Shown here piece by piece: positions 6,807 to 15,170 of a stretch of 46,561 nucleotides of DNA. A program made the translations under genes and the position numbers. Below the pieces are notes generated by a model. It saw only the letters and a program-made list of their open reading frames with translations. It had not been told where the DNA came from and did no database searches. Numbering within the stretch: the stretch's first letter is position 1; every line of letters starts with the position of its first letter. This DNA is from Opitutales bacterium (GTDB lineage Bacteria; Verrucomicrobiota; Verrucomicrobiia; Opitutales; UBA953), in the NCBI GenBank assembly GCA_024697185.1, contig JAILGB010000002.1:1-46561 (forward strand). The letters are read 5' to 3'.

Positions 6807-9533
6807 ATGCGGTTTTCGTTGAGGGCTCTCATTGTGGCGGGTCTGCTGGCTTTTGGCAGTCAGGCGGGAGCGCAGTCCGATATTTTGCCGTCTTTGGAAA
6901 CGGAGTCTGCGGCGTTGGTCAAAATGCGTTTGGCAAACGACACGCTGCAAATGGGTTTGACGGATTTGGCGGAACTGTTTTCCAAGGACGCGTTATCGTC
7001 TTCCGGGAACGACTTGGACCGCAGTCGAATGTCGATTTTGTTGGCAACGGCGCAGATGAGCCAGGGCAAGCTTGACGAGGCGCAAAAAACGCTGGATCTG
7101 GCGCAGGGATCTCCGCAAAAATCCTTGCGGCTTGCGATTTTGAATCTCGAAAAAACGGGAGATTGGCGCGCGGCTCAAGACAATTTGGCGTCTTTTGCGG
7201 TAGATGAATTGACGCAAAATGATTTGCCGTGGTTTTATTTGGCTCGCGGGATTGTTGCGGCTTACGCCGGGGAATTTTTGGCGATGCGCAATGATTTTGA
7301 CCAGGCGGTCCGCTTGGCGGTTTCTCAGGAGCAGGCGATGCATTTCAGATATTATCGTTTGCGTTGCGAACTGATTTTTTGCAAAGATTTTGTGAACGAT
7401 GAGCGTTTGGCGAGCCTGCGCGAGGAGGCTATGCGTTCCCGCGGGACGAGTGAAGGCATCAATTTTACCAGGCTTTATATTGAGGCTTTGGCTGTGGCGG
7501 GAAGGCTTGAAGAGGCGCGGGAAGCGTTTTCGCTCCTGGGGGAAGTCCCGTCCGGCGAGCGTATTAATTTTGATCTTTTGGAGGCTTTGCTTCAGGATTC
7601 GCCGGGAACGGCGGAGGCGCAGCAGGCTTTTATGAATGTGATTCGCGGCCGTCCGGATCGGGAAATTCAGGAAATCGCTTTTACGGGGCTTTGGTTGGGC
7701 GTGACGGCAAATGCGGAGGCGGGCAGGACGGAGTTGGCGCGGAGTTTGGCGGCAAATGTTGAAAATTTTTTGAGCGACAATGTGCAAACCTTGCCGACGG
7801 GAACGCCTTTGCCGCCGGACAGTCGCGTTGAAGATCTGGAGTTGCTGACGCGAATGCGGATTGCCGTCGAGACGGGTGAAGATTTGCGGGCGGAGCATCT
7901 GGCGCAAGAATTGCTCGCAAAATATCCGTCGAGCCCGTTGGGGAAAGACGCCTTGCAGTTTTTGGTCTCGACGGCTTATCGTCAGGGTGATTTTGTAAAA
8001 CTGTCCCATTGTTTTGAGCGTCTGATGGCCTTGTCCGCGAACGAACCGGAGCGCTTGCAGATCTATCAGGTCGCTTTGGCGGACTGTTATGCCAATGTCG
8101 GCGATTATGCGCATGCGGCGACCCTTTACACCGAGGCGGGACAAAGTATTCGCGGGAACGAAAAACAGGCGGCGTTGCTGATGTTCCAACGCGTTTTCTC
8201 ATATGTGCGCAACAAAGATTTTTCGCAGGCGATAATGCTTTTGGATTTGCCCAGTCAGGAAAACGAATCTGAGGATATGCGTTCTTGGAAGATGCGCGCA
8301 GAATGCGTGCTCATTTCGGCTTTGCGCGATTCGGGGCGTCTGGAACAGGCGTTGACGCGCTCTAAGACTTTTTTGGAAAACCGCGATTTGTGGGTTGATT
8401 TTCGTGTTCGTGCGCTTTGGTTGCAGATGTTGACGGTGGTAGAGCTGAAGTTGCCGGACATGATCCAAAAGACGACTAACGACCTGATTGAAATCCTAAC
8501 GGATTTGCCGGAAGGCGCATCGGAGACGATCATAAGGTTGCGCGAGGATTTCTTGGCTTGGACCTATTTGCAAAAGGTGCGCGGGTTTTTGATCGCCGGC
8601 GAAGAATCGGAGGCCTTGGCTCAGTTGAAATTTTTGCGCGGCAGATTTGAAAACAGCGTTCCCGCGGCGATCTCGTATATCGATGAGGCGCGTTTTTATG
8701 CGGATCGTTCGCAGCATACGGAGGCGTTGCGGGCGTATGAAAATTTGATAGTTATTGCTGCCGGTCATGAGGATTTGCAGCCTTACGCGACGATAGCATA
8801 TTTTGAGTCCGCCCAGCAAAATGTGGCTTTGGGACGGGAACGCGAGGCCGCCAACAATTATGAGCAGCTTTTGAAAAATTATCCGGATTCGCCGTTTGTT
8901 TTTTATGCGCGTTCCCGCCAGGCGGATTTGTTGCGCGCGCAAAATGAGTTTGATGCGGCACTTGCGGTTTATGATGCGCTGATCAATGATTTTGCGGACC
9001 ACAACGATATTCACCGCATCGAGATTGCGCGGGCGGACTGTCTGCTCGCGTTGGCGTCCGAGTCGCGTGTCGCGGGAACGTCGCTAAAGGAGCAGTTGGC
9101 CAAAATCGACCGGGCGATTATCGCTTACGAACGGCTTTATTCTTTGCCGGACGGAGATTGCGCGCTGATGGCGGAGTCGGGCAACAAATGGGCATACGCG
9201 CTTTTGCAAAAGGCGAGTTTGTTGGCGGGAACGGAAAAATCGGACGCGGAGCGTCTGGTGCAGGAGGCAAAAAAACTTTATTGGACGGTTGTTGACGCAG
9301 TCGTCCACAAATCCGGCGACAGCGAAGACGGTAAAATTTCGGAAAAGCTCGGGACGACCGGCGGTTATTGGCTCGCCCGCTCGCTTTTTAATCTGGCGGC
9401 GGAATATGAAAAGGGGCAAGACTTCAAAAGTGCCCGCGACATCTATGCGTTTATCGTCGATTTGGCGGACGATGACAAAATCCCGGGAAAAGAATATGCG
9501 CGCACACGATTGGCGGCGATTAAGGACAAATAA
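6807..9533 (+). CDS. Exported TPR-repeat protein
   Basis: 908 residues. The N-terminus (MRFSLRALIVAGLLAFGSQA, then GAQS) is a signal peptide with an AxA-like cleavage site, so the protein acts in the periplasm. The rest is nearly all alpha-helical tetratricopeptide-like repeats: A/L-rich helix pairs such as EAAN-NYEQLLKNYPDSPF and the EALRAYENLI unit, resembling YbgF/CpoB or BamD scaffolds. It leads a tight operon with an ExbB/TolQ-like channel 6 nt downstream, so it probably assembles or senses envelope structures coupled to that motor; this is inference. The ATG lies 6 nt after a perfect TATAAT box, so the mRNA is probably leaderless. It carries several GGGAACG copies. Confidence 0.75.
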   Translation: MRFSLRALIVAGLLAFGSQAGAQSDILPSLETESAALVKMRLANDTLQMGLTDLAELFSKDALSSSGNDLDRSRMSILLATAQMSQGKLDEAQKTLDLAQGSPQKSLRLAILNLEKTGDWRAAQDNLASFAVDELTQNDLPWFYLARGIVAAYAGEFLAMRNDFDQAVRLAVSQEQAMHFRYYRLRCELIFCKDFVNDERLASLREEAMRSRGTSEGINFTRLYIEALAVAGRLEEAREAFSLLGEVPSGERINFDLLEALLQDSPGTAEAQQAFMNVIRGRPDREIQEIAFTGLWLGVTANAEAGRTELARSLAANVENFLSDNVQTLPTGTPLPPDSRVEDLELLTRMRIAVETGEDLRAEHLAQELLAKYPSSPLGKDALQFLVSTAYRQGDFVKLSHCFERLMALSANEPERLQIYQVALADCYANVGDYAHAATLYTEAGQSIRGNEKQAALLMFQRVFSYVRNKDFSQAIMLLDLPSQENESEDMRSWKMRAECVLISALRDSGRLEQALTRSKTFLENRDLWVDFRVRALWLQMLTVVELKLPDMIQKTTNDLIEILTDLPEGASETIIRLREDFLAWTYLQKVRGFLIAGEESEALAQLKFLRGRFENSVPAAISYIDEARFYADRSQHTEALRAYENLIVIAAGHEDLQPYATIAYFESAQQNVALGREREAANNYEQLLKNYPDSPFVFYARSRQADLLRAQNEFDAALAVYDALINDFADHNDIHRIEIARADCLLALASESRVAGTSLKEQLAKIDRAIIAYERLYSLPDGDCALMAESGNKWAYALLQKASLLAGTEKSDAERLVQEAKKLYWTVVDAVVHKSGDSEDGKISEKLGTTGGYWLARSLFNLAAEYEKGQDFKSARDIYAFIVDLADDDKIPGKEYARTRLAAIKDK

Positions 9534-9539
9534 AAATTT

Positions 9540-10175
9540 ATGGATCAGCAAATTGTTCAGTTTTCACTTATTACGGACGGCGGACCGTTCGTTTGGCTTT
9601 TACTTTTGATTTTGGCTTTCGGTGTTGTTTTTGTCGCGGAGCGGATTGTGTTTTTGCATCGTGCCCAAATCAATGCGCCGATGTTTGTCGAGGGAGTTTG
9701 CAACAATTTGAAAGGCGGGCGTCTGATGGAGGCGCTGACGGTTTGTGAAAATACGCCCGGTCCGGTAGCGCGCGTTTTGAAGGCGATATTGTTGCACAGC
9801 GGCGAGTCGGAGTCCCGGATGCGGATTGCGGCGGAAGAGGCGGCAATGCTTGAGCTGCCGGTTTTGCATCGTCGCACGACATCGTTGTCCACATTGGCGC
9901 GCGTCGCACCGCTGGTGGGGCTCGCGGGAACGGTGTTTGCGTTGTTGCGGGCATTCTTTTTGATGAAAATGGCGGGGCATTATGCGACCGCGGATCTTTT
10001 TTCGGGAGATGTGGCATCGGCATTGACGGCAACGGGTTTGGGACTGATTGTCGCGATTATTTTTTATCTCGGTCACACTTTTATCATGGGGCGGGTGGAA
10101 AATATCAGCAACGACATTGAAGTTTCCGCCGTCGCGTTGATTCGCTTTATCGTTTACGAAAACAAAAAGTCGTAA
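9540..10175 (+). CDS. MotA/TolQ/ExbB proton channel family protein
   Basis: 211 residues with three membrane segments (about 14-36, 115-140 and 160-182), the ExbB/TolQ layout. The conserved region with LARVAPLVGLAGTV and the later ALTATGLGLIVAI helix match the family. These proteins form pentameric inner-membrane channels that couple proton flow to work in the envelope with an ExbD/TolR partner. Here the next gene, 2 nt downstream, is recD2, and no ExbD/TolR gene is in the window. The 5' partner is the periplasmic TPR protein. The missing partner must be encoded elsewhere or the channel works differently. Confidence 0.85.
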   Translation: MDQQIVQFSLITDGGPFVWLLLLILAFGVVFVAERIVFLHRAQINAPMFVEGVCNNLKGGRLMEALTVCENTPGPVARVLKAILLHSGESESRMRIAAEEAAMLELPVLHRRTTSLSTLARVAPLVGLAGTVFALLRAFFLMKMAGHYATADLFSGDVASALTATGLGLIVAIIFYLGHTFIMGRVENISNDIEVSAVALIRFIVYENKKS

Positions 10176-10177
10176 TC

Positions 10178-12409
10178 ATGGCGGAACGGTTGGTCGGCGT
10201 TCTCGAGAAAATCGTTTGGAGCAATGAAGACACGCATTTTACCATCGCGGAGATTCATTGCGAGGGAAGCGATGTCTTTGGCGGCGATGTGACGATCAAA
10301 GGAATTTTGCCGGGCGTGCAGTGCGGCGAGACGCTCGAGTTGGAAGGCGAATGGATCTCCGATCGAAAATACGGCAGGCAGTTCAATGTCAAAACTTTTA
10401 AAAGCAAATTGCCGGCGAGCGTTCACGGAATCCGTAAATATTTGAGCAGCAAATTTGTCGAAGGCATCGGGAAAACCTATGCCAACCGCATCGTGGACAG
10501 ATTCGGTGCCGACACCTTCCGGATTATCTCGGAAGAGGCCGGCAGGCTGCGCGAGATCAAGGGCATCAGCGATCAGCGGATTTTGCGAATCCGGCGGGCA
10601 TGGGACCGGCATAGACGACTGCACGAGATTTTTTCGGAGATGCAGATTTACGGCATCAATATCAGCCAGTGTTCCAAGATTTTGGACCGTTACGGCGACG
10701 CGACGATGAAGACGATTCGCGCCAATCCCTATCGGCTGGCTTACGATATTCGCGGGATCGCGTTTCCGACGGCGGACAAAATCGCTCGCAACATGGGGCT
10801 CGGGAACGAAAATCCCTATCGGATCGATGCCGGAATTTTTTATACGCTCGAGGAAATCGAGTCGGAGGGACATACGGCGGCTCCCTGCGCTTTTTTGCGG
10901 GAACGCGCTGTGGAAAAATTGGACGTTCCCGCGACATTGGTGACGGCGGCGTTGGAAATATTGGTCCAAAAGGGAAAATTGCGGATCTTTGGCGGGCAAA
11001 GCGCGCTTCATGACGAGAGCCTTCTGTTGCGACCGAGTTTGGACTTGGCGGAAAAAGAGATTGCCGATTGCATTGCGAGGATTCGGGAGGCTTCGGGACG
11101 CTTGCCGGCGATAAAGGTGGAAATCGCGCTTGCTTGGGCACAGGATCGCGCCGGATTTGATTTCGCTCCCGAACAAATGGCGGCGATCAGGGCGGCTTTG
11201 CTCGAAAAATTTTCGGTGATTACAGGCGGTCCGGGAACGGGGAAAACGACAATTTTGAGCGCGCTTTGTGCGATTTTGAAGGCTAAAAAGACGACGATAA
11301 TGCTGGCGGCGCCGACGGGCCGGGCGGCGCAGCGGATGGCGGAGGCGACAGGCGTTCCCGCGCAGACAATCCACCGTATGCTCAACATCGGTGCGGGAAC
11401 GCGAAAAGACAGCGACGAAGAGTTGCGGGAACTGATTGCCGGCGGGAACGAGGAGGAGTCGGAGGATTTTTTGAAGGCGGATTTTGTGATCATTGACGAG
11501 GCTTCGATGTTGGACGCATCTCTGGCGGCGCAACTACTGCGGCGCATCGCTCCCGAGACGCATCTCGTCCTTGTCGGAGACGTTCATCAGCTGCCGAGTA
11601 TCGGTGCCGGAAATGTTTTGAGTGACATTATCCGTTCGGGAACGGTGGCGACAACGACCTTGCAGGCGGTTTTTCGTCAGGGTTCCCGTTCCGGCATCGT
11701 CACGACGGCGCACAATATTTTGAGGGGGGTGACGACACCTCCGCCCGAAGTTTTGAGTTTTGGGGAAATCGATACGGGGCGGGATATTTTCTTTTTGCCC
11801 TGCGAAAGCCCGGAGGAAACGAAGCGCAAGGTGCTTGAACTGGCGACAAAAGTGATTCCCAAACTCTTTGCCGTCGATCCCGTGAACGACATTCAGATTT
11901 TGACAGCGATGCACAAAGGGGAAGTCGGAGTGCAGGCGCTTAACGCGTATTTGCAAAAAGCCTATAAAAACATTCCTGCGGAAAATGCGACGATCAGTCA
12001 GCATCTCGAGCAGGGCGACAAAGTCATCCAGACGCGCAACAATTACGAAAAAAGCGTTTTTAACGGCGATATGGGAACGGTCGCTTCGATTGACAAAGAG
12101 ACGGGAACGGTCGTTGTAAAATTCGACAAGGCGACGGCAGAATATACAAAAAATGAAGCGCAGAGCGAATTGCAACTCGCCTATGCGATTACGATTCACA
12201 AATCGCAAGGCTCGGAGTTTCCCGTTGTCATCGTCCCGCTCGTCAAAGGCCAGTTTATGATGCTGCGCCGCAATCTCATCTATACGGCGATCACGCGCGG
12301 CAGAAAAAAAGTTTTTGTCGTCGGGCAGTCCGGCGCCTATTTTATGGCGGTCAAAAATGTCGAGGCGACCCGACGGATCACGACTTTGCGGGAACGGCTT
12401 TGCCGATAA
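10178..12409 (+). CDS. recD2: RecD2-type ATP-dependent DNA helicase
   Basis: 743 residues, the size of RecD2-type superfamily 1B helicases, which move 5'-3' on DNA without RecBC. The N-terminal OB-like and helix-hairpin-helix region (about 80-200, with EGIGKTYANRI and IKGISDQRIL) is followed by the helicase core: Walker A GGPGTGKTT (about 350), DEAS Walker B (VIIDEASMLD), GDVHQLPSIG, a late AITIHKSQGSEF motif and the YTAITRGRKKV motif VI. It is the last gene of the TPR-ExbB operon, its start 2 nt after the ExbB stop, without a Shine-Dalgarno. It holds about 11 GGGAACG copies. Confidence 0.92.
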   Translation: MAERLVGVLEKIVWSNEDTHFTIAEIHCEGSDVFGGDVTIKGILPGVQCGETLELEGEWISDRKYGRQFNVKTFKSKLPASVHGIRKYLSSKFVEGIGKTYANRIVDRFGADTFRIISEEAGRLREIKGISDQRILRIRRAWDRHRRLHEIFSEMQIYGINISQCSKILDRYGDATMKTIRANPYRLAYDIRGIAFPTADKIARNMGLGNENPYRIDAGIFYTLEEIESEGHTAAPCAFLRERAVEKLDVPATLVTAALEILVQKGKLRIFGGQSALHDESLLLRPSLDLAEKEIADCIARIREASGRLPAIKVEIALAWAQDRAGFDFAPEQMAAIRAALLEKFSVITGGPGTGKTTILSALCAILKAKKTTIMLAAPTGRAAQRMAEATGVPAQTIHRMLNIGAGTRKDSDEELRELIAGGNEEESEDFLKADFVIIDEASMLDASLAAQLLRRIAPETHLVLVGDVHQLPSIGAGNVLSDIIRSGTVATTTLQAVFRQGSRSGIVTTAHNILRGVTTPPPEVLSFGEIDTGRDIFFLPCESPEETKRKVLELATKVIPKLFAVDPVNDIQILTAMHKGEVGVQALNAYLQKAYKNIPAENATISQHLEQGDKVIQTRNNYEKSVFNGDMGTVASIDKETGTVVVKFDKATAEYTKNEAQSELQLAYAITIHKSQGSEFPVVIVPLVKGQFMMLRRNLIYTAITRGRKKVFVVGQSGAYFMAVKNVEATRRITTLRERLCR

Positions 12410-12437
12410 TTTTTGTTCCCGCGACAAGTCTTATAGA

Positions 12438-12466
12438 TTGAAAAACAGGACTTGCTTTTTTATAAT
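12438..12466 (+). promoter_or_regulatory. Promoter of M60 peptidase gene (leaderless)
   Basis: TTGAAA (12438-12443), 17-nt spacer, TATAAT (12461-12466), then 6 nt to the ATG at 12473. Confidence 0.7.
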
Positions 12467-12472
12467 AATTCT

Positions 12473-14239
12473 ATGATTTTTTCTAAAATCCCCTTGATCG
12501 TCGGAGCGCTCGGCATTCTTGCTTTTGGAACAATTACCTCATTTGCGGCTCCCAAATCTTCAAAAGGAGAAAGTGAAATTCCTCTTGAGGAGGTTTTGTC
12601 GCATCCGGTTTTTGCACCGATGAACAACGATAAGATTCCCGCTGCCAAAGATAAAATCATCGGGCAGTGGACTTGGGCGGACTGTCCCAAGGAGGAGGTG
12701 GATTTGCCGACAACGGAAAAACCTTGGAAGGACAAGGGGAAAATCTTAAGCCTGATTTCTAAAATCGACGAATATTTGCAGGGCGATCCCAAAAAGACAA
12801 AGGCTTTTCCCGCCGCAGAAATTTTCCCGGGCGTCCCTACCGGCGAATGCGATCTGTTGGCGCGGACGGTCGAGCTCGATCCGACGATCGGGGGATGGCA
12901 CAGCGTCGGGCTTTATGCGCCTCCCGGTCAAAAAATCAAATTGTCCCCTGTCGGGAAAAACCGTTGGCCGGTGACCCTGCGTATCGGATGCCACACGGAT
13001 TTTTTGACCATGAACCATATCGAAAAAAATCATAACGGCGAGTTGAAGCGCGCGCCCAAAATGACAAATACGATTCGCTTGGAAGCAGGCAAAAAATCGG
13101 TTGAACTGGCAAATCCTTTCGGCGGCTTGATTTATATTGATGTCCCTATTCAAGAAGGGAAACTGGCAAAACCGCAAAAATTTCTCATCGAAGGCGGGAT
13201 TATGTCGCCGCTTTATATCATGGGACCCAAGGATAAAAAAGGCGTCGAGATCGCAATCACTTCGCGGGAAGAATGGCAGCGCCAACTCCAGGAAACGCAT
13301 GCGCCTTGGGGCGAAATCGCCACGCCGCGACTGATTTTTACGCTGCCCAACAAATATTTGCAGATGATGAAAATCCCGCGCCGGGTCTGCAAAAATCTGC
13401 AAAACGGAATGGCGATGTGTGACTGGCTGATCGGTTGGGACGTTTATCATCCCAGACAAATTTACACGCCAATGCGTTTTGTAATCGACGTTCAAATTTC
13501 CGTCGGATGGGGGCACTCCGGTTATCCGGCAATGGGGTATATGGCGTGGGGCAATTGTATTCAAAACGGCAGTTTGGTCAAAGAGGGCAGTTGGGGACTT
13601 TTCCACGAACTCGGACATAATCACCAGTGGGCGCCATTCCGCTTTGAAGGCTGTGGCGAGGTCACCGTCAACTTGTTTTCTATAATCGCGCAAACGCACG
13701 GCGTCGGAGTCCCTTATGAACGCGCCTGGGACGGGACGGATGTTTCCGGACGCAGCATGTATGCTCCTGTGAATGAGTTCATCAAAAGCAAAAAAACATT
13801 TGACGAGGAGGAAGATGCCCGCCTCAAACTTTACTTTTTTGTCGAACTGATGCGCAGCTTGGGTTACGAGTCTTTTCGTAATGTCGCCTTGCGCCACCAC
13901 AAGGAAAAACCGAAGCTTTCGACCAATCAGGAATGCTGGGATTATTTCTTCCTGACACTCTGTGATGTGACGGATAAAAATTTAACGCCGTATTTTGAAC
14001 TTTGGAAAATTGACATTTCCCAAAAAGCGAAACAAAAAGCGAAGCGTTATAGGGAAGAATGGCTGCCGTGTCCCTCCTATCCGGCAAAAATGCCCGCCTA
14101 CAAAGAGGAAAACGCTGCGATAGCCGCCCGTATTCAGACTGCTGACGATGTCCAAAAGTCCAAACGGGACAAGGCTGCCGCCGAGAAGGCGGAGCAAGAA
14201 AAGAAGGAACGTCGCCGTAAAATGCTCGAAGCAATCTGA
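12473..14239 (+). CDS. Secreted M60-like (enhancin-type) zinc metallopeptidase
   Basis: 588 residues. A signal peptide (MIFSKIPLIVGALGILAFG, then TITSFAAP) sends it out of the cytoplasm. The centre has the gluzincin motif HELGHNHQW with a downstream Glu in FEGCGEV, the HEXXH...E zinc site of Peptidase_M60; the preceding beta-rich region fits the M60 N-terminal domain. M60-like enzymes cleave mucin-type glycoproteins. The C-terminus is a charged coiled coil (VQKSKRDKAAAEKAEQEKK) of unknown use. The ATG at 12473 is chosen over an upstream TTG because it sits 6 nt after TATAAT. The gene and its flanks (12420-14240) have no GGGAACG copy although both neighbours do, suggesting more recent acquisition. 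Confidence 0.88.
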   Translation: MIFSKIPLIVGALGILAFGTITSFAAPKSSKGESEIPLEEVLSHPVFAPMNNDKIPAAKDKIIGQWTWADCPKEEVDLPTTEKPWKDKGKILSLISKIDEYLQGDPKKTKAFPAAEIFPGVPTGECDLLARTVELDPTIGGWHSVGLYAPPGQKIKLSPVGKNRWPVTLRIGCHTDFLTMNHIEKNHNGELKRAPKMTNTIRLEAGKKSVELANPFGGLIYIDVPIQEGKLAKPQKFLIEGGIMSPLYIMGPKDKKGVEIAITSREEWQRQLQETHAPWGEIATPRLIFTLPNKYLQMMKIPRRVCKNLQNGMAMCDWLIGWDVYHPRQIYTPMRFVIDVQISVGWGHSGYPAMGYMAWGNCIQNGSLVKEGSWGLFHELGHNHQWAPFRFEGCGEVTVNLFSIIAQTHGVGVPYERAWDGTDVSGRSMYAPVNEFIKSKKTFDEEEDARLKLYFFVELMRSLGYESFRNVALRHHKEKPKLSTNQECWDYFFLTLCDVTDKNLTPYFELWKIDISQKAKQKAKRYREEWLPCPSYPAKMPAYKEENAAIAARIQTADDVQKSKRDKAAAEKAEQEKKERRRKMLEAI

Positions 14240-14273
14240 GCGTGCGCCGGGAACGCTTATTTTTTGAAAAACG

Positions 14274-15146
14274 ATGCAGCTTATCGACGGCAATCAAATC
14301 GCAGGACAGATTTTTGAGGATTTAAAAATCTCGACGGCGCGCTTGTTGGCGGAAAAAAACATCGTTCCCCACATCGTCGTCCTGCGCGTCGGTAACGATC
14401 CCGCGAGTGTTTCCTATGTCAAGAGAAAGGAAAAGGCGGCGGCGGAAATCGGTTTTAGGAGCACGATAAAAGTTTTGCCGGAGACAGCCACCCAATCCGA
14501 GCTTGAGGCGCTGATTGACATTTACAACGCCGATCCCGCCGTTCATGGGATTTTGATCCAGTCGCCTCTGCCGCTCGGGATCGACGAGACGGCAATTTTT
14601 AATCGCGTTGTTCCCGAAAAGGATGTGGACGGTTTTTCAACAGTCAATGTCGGAAAACTTGTCCAGGAGCTCCCGGACGCGATGGTTCCGTGCACGCCTG
14701 CGGGGATAATGGAACTTTTGCGTCGCACGGGAACGCAGATCAAGGGTGCGCATGCCGTCGTCGTGGGACGTTCGCAGATTGTCGGCAAAGCGATCGCGAA
14801 TTTGCTGGTTGCACACGATGCAAGCGCGACAGTGACGATTTGCCATTCGGCGACAAAGGATATGGCGGCGATTACGCGGACGGCAGATATTTTGATCGTG
14901 GCGATCGGCAAGCCGCATTTTGTCCGTGCGGATATGGTCAAAGCTGGAGCCGTTGTCATCGATGTCGGCATCAACCGCGTTCCCGATGCGAGCAAAAAAA
15001 ATGGTTTCCGCCTGGTCGGCGATGTCGATTTTGACAATGTCGCGCCGCTTTGCGAACGCATTACGCCCGTACCGGGAGGCGTCGGGCCGATGACCGTCGC
15101 GATGTTGATGAAAAACACATTTAAGGCTGCAACGCGATTGGCATAA
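14274..15146 (+). CDS. folD: Bifunctional methylenetetrahydrofolate dehydrogenase/cyclohydrolase
   Basis: 290 residues, normal for FolD, which interconverts 5,10-methylene-, 5,10-methenyl- and 10-formyl-tetrahydrofolate using NADP. Clear motifs: YVKRK with the catalytic Tyr and Lys, [25 protein letters not shown], the Rossmann [16 protein letters not shown], and the C-terminal [18 protein letters not shown]. It lies 34 nt after the M60 gene with a GGGAACG copy between them. No Shine-Dalgarno is visible. Confidence 0.96.
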   Translation: MQLIDGNQIAGQIFEDLKISTARLLAEKNIVPHIVVLRVGNDPASVSYVKRKEKAAAEIGFRSTIKVLPETATQSELEALIDIYNADPAVHGILIQSPLPLGIDETAIFNRVVPEKDVDGFSTVNVGKLVQELPDAMVPCTPAGIMELLRRTGTQIKGAHAVVVGRSQIVGKAIANLLVAHDASATVTICHSATKDMAAITRTADILIVAIGKPHFVRADMVKAGAVVIDVGINRVPDASKKNGFRLVGDVDFDNVAPLCERITPVPGGVGPMTVAMLMKNTFKAATRLA

Positions 15147-15170
15147 AAACTGCTACAATGAATGTTGATT

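Noticed and set aside
6993..8189. Minus-strand open frame of 398 codons opposite the TPR gene
   Set aside because: Very rich in Arg and Gln, no start signal; a shadow of a GC-biased coding strand.
10154..11533. Long minus-strand open frame (459 codons) opposite recD2
   Set aside because: Arg/His-rich composition and no family features; it is an antisense shadow of a clear helicase gene.
12452..12472. Upstream TTG start for the M60 protein
   Set aside because: It falls inside the -35/-10 region; the ATG at 12473 gives a clean signal peptide.
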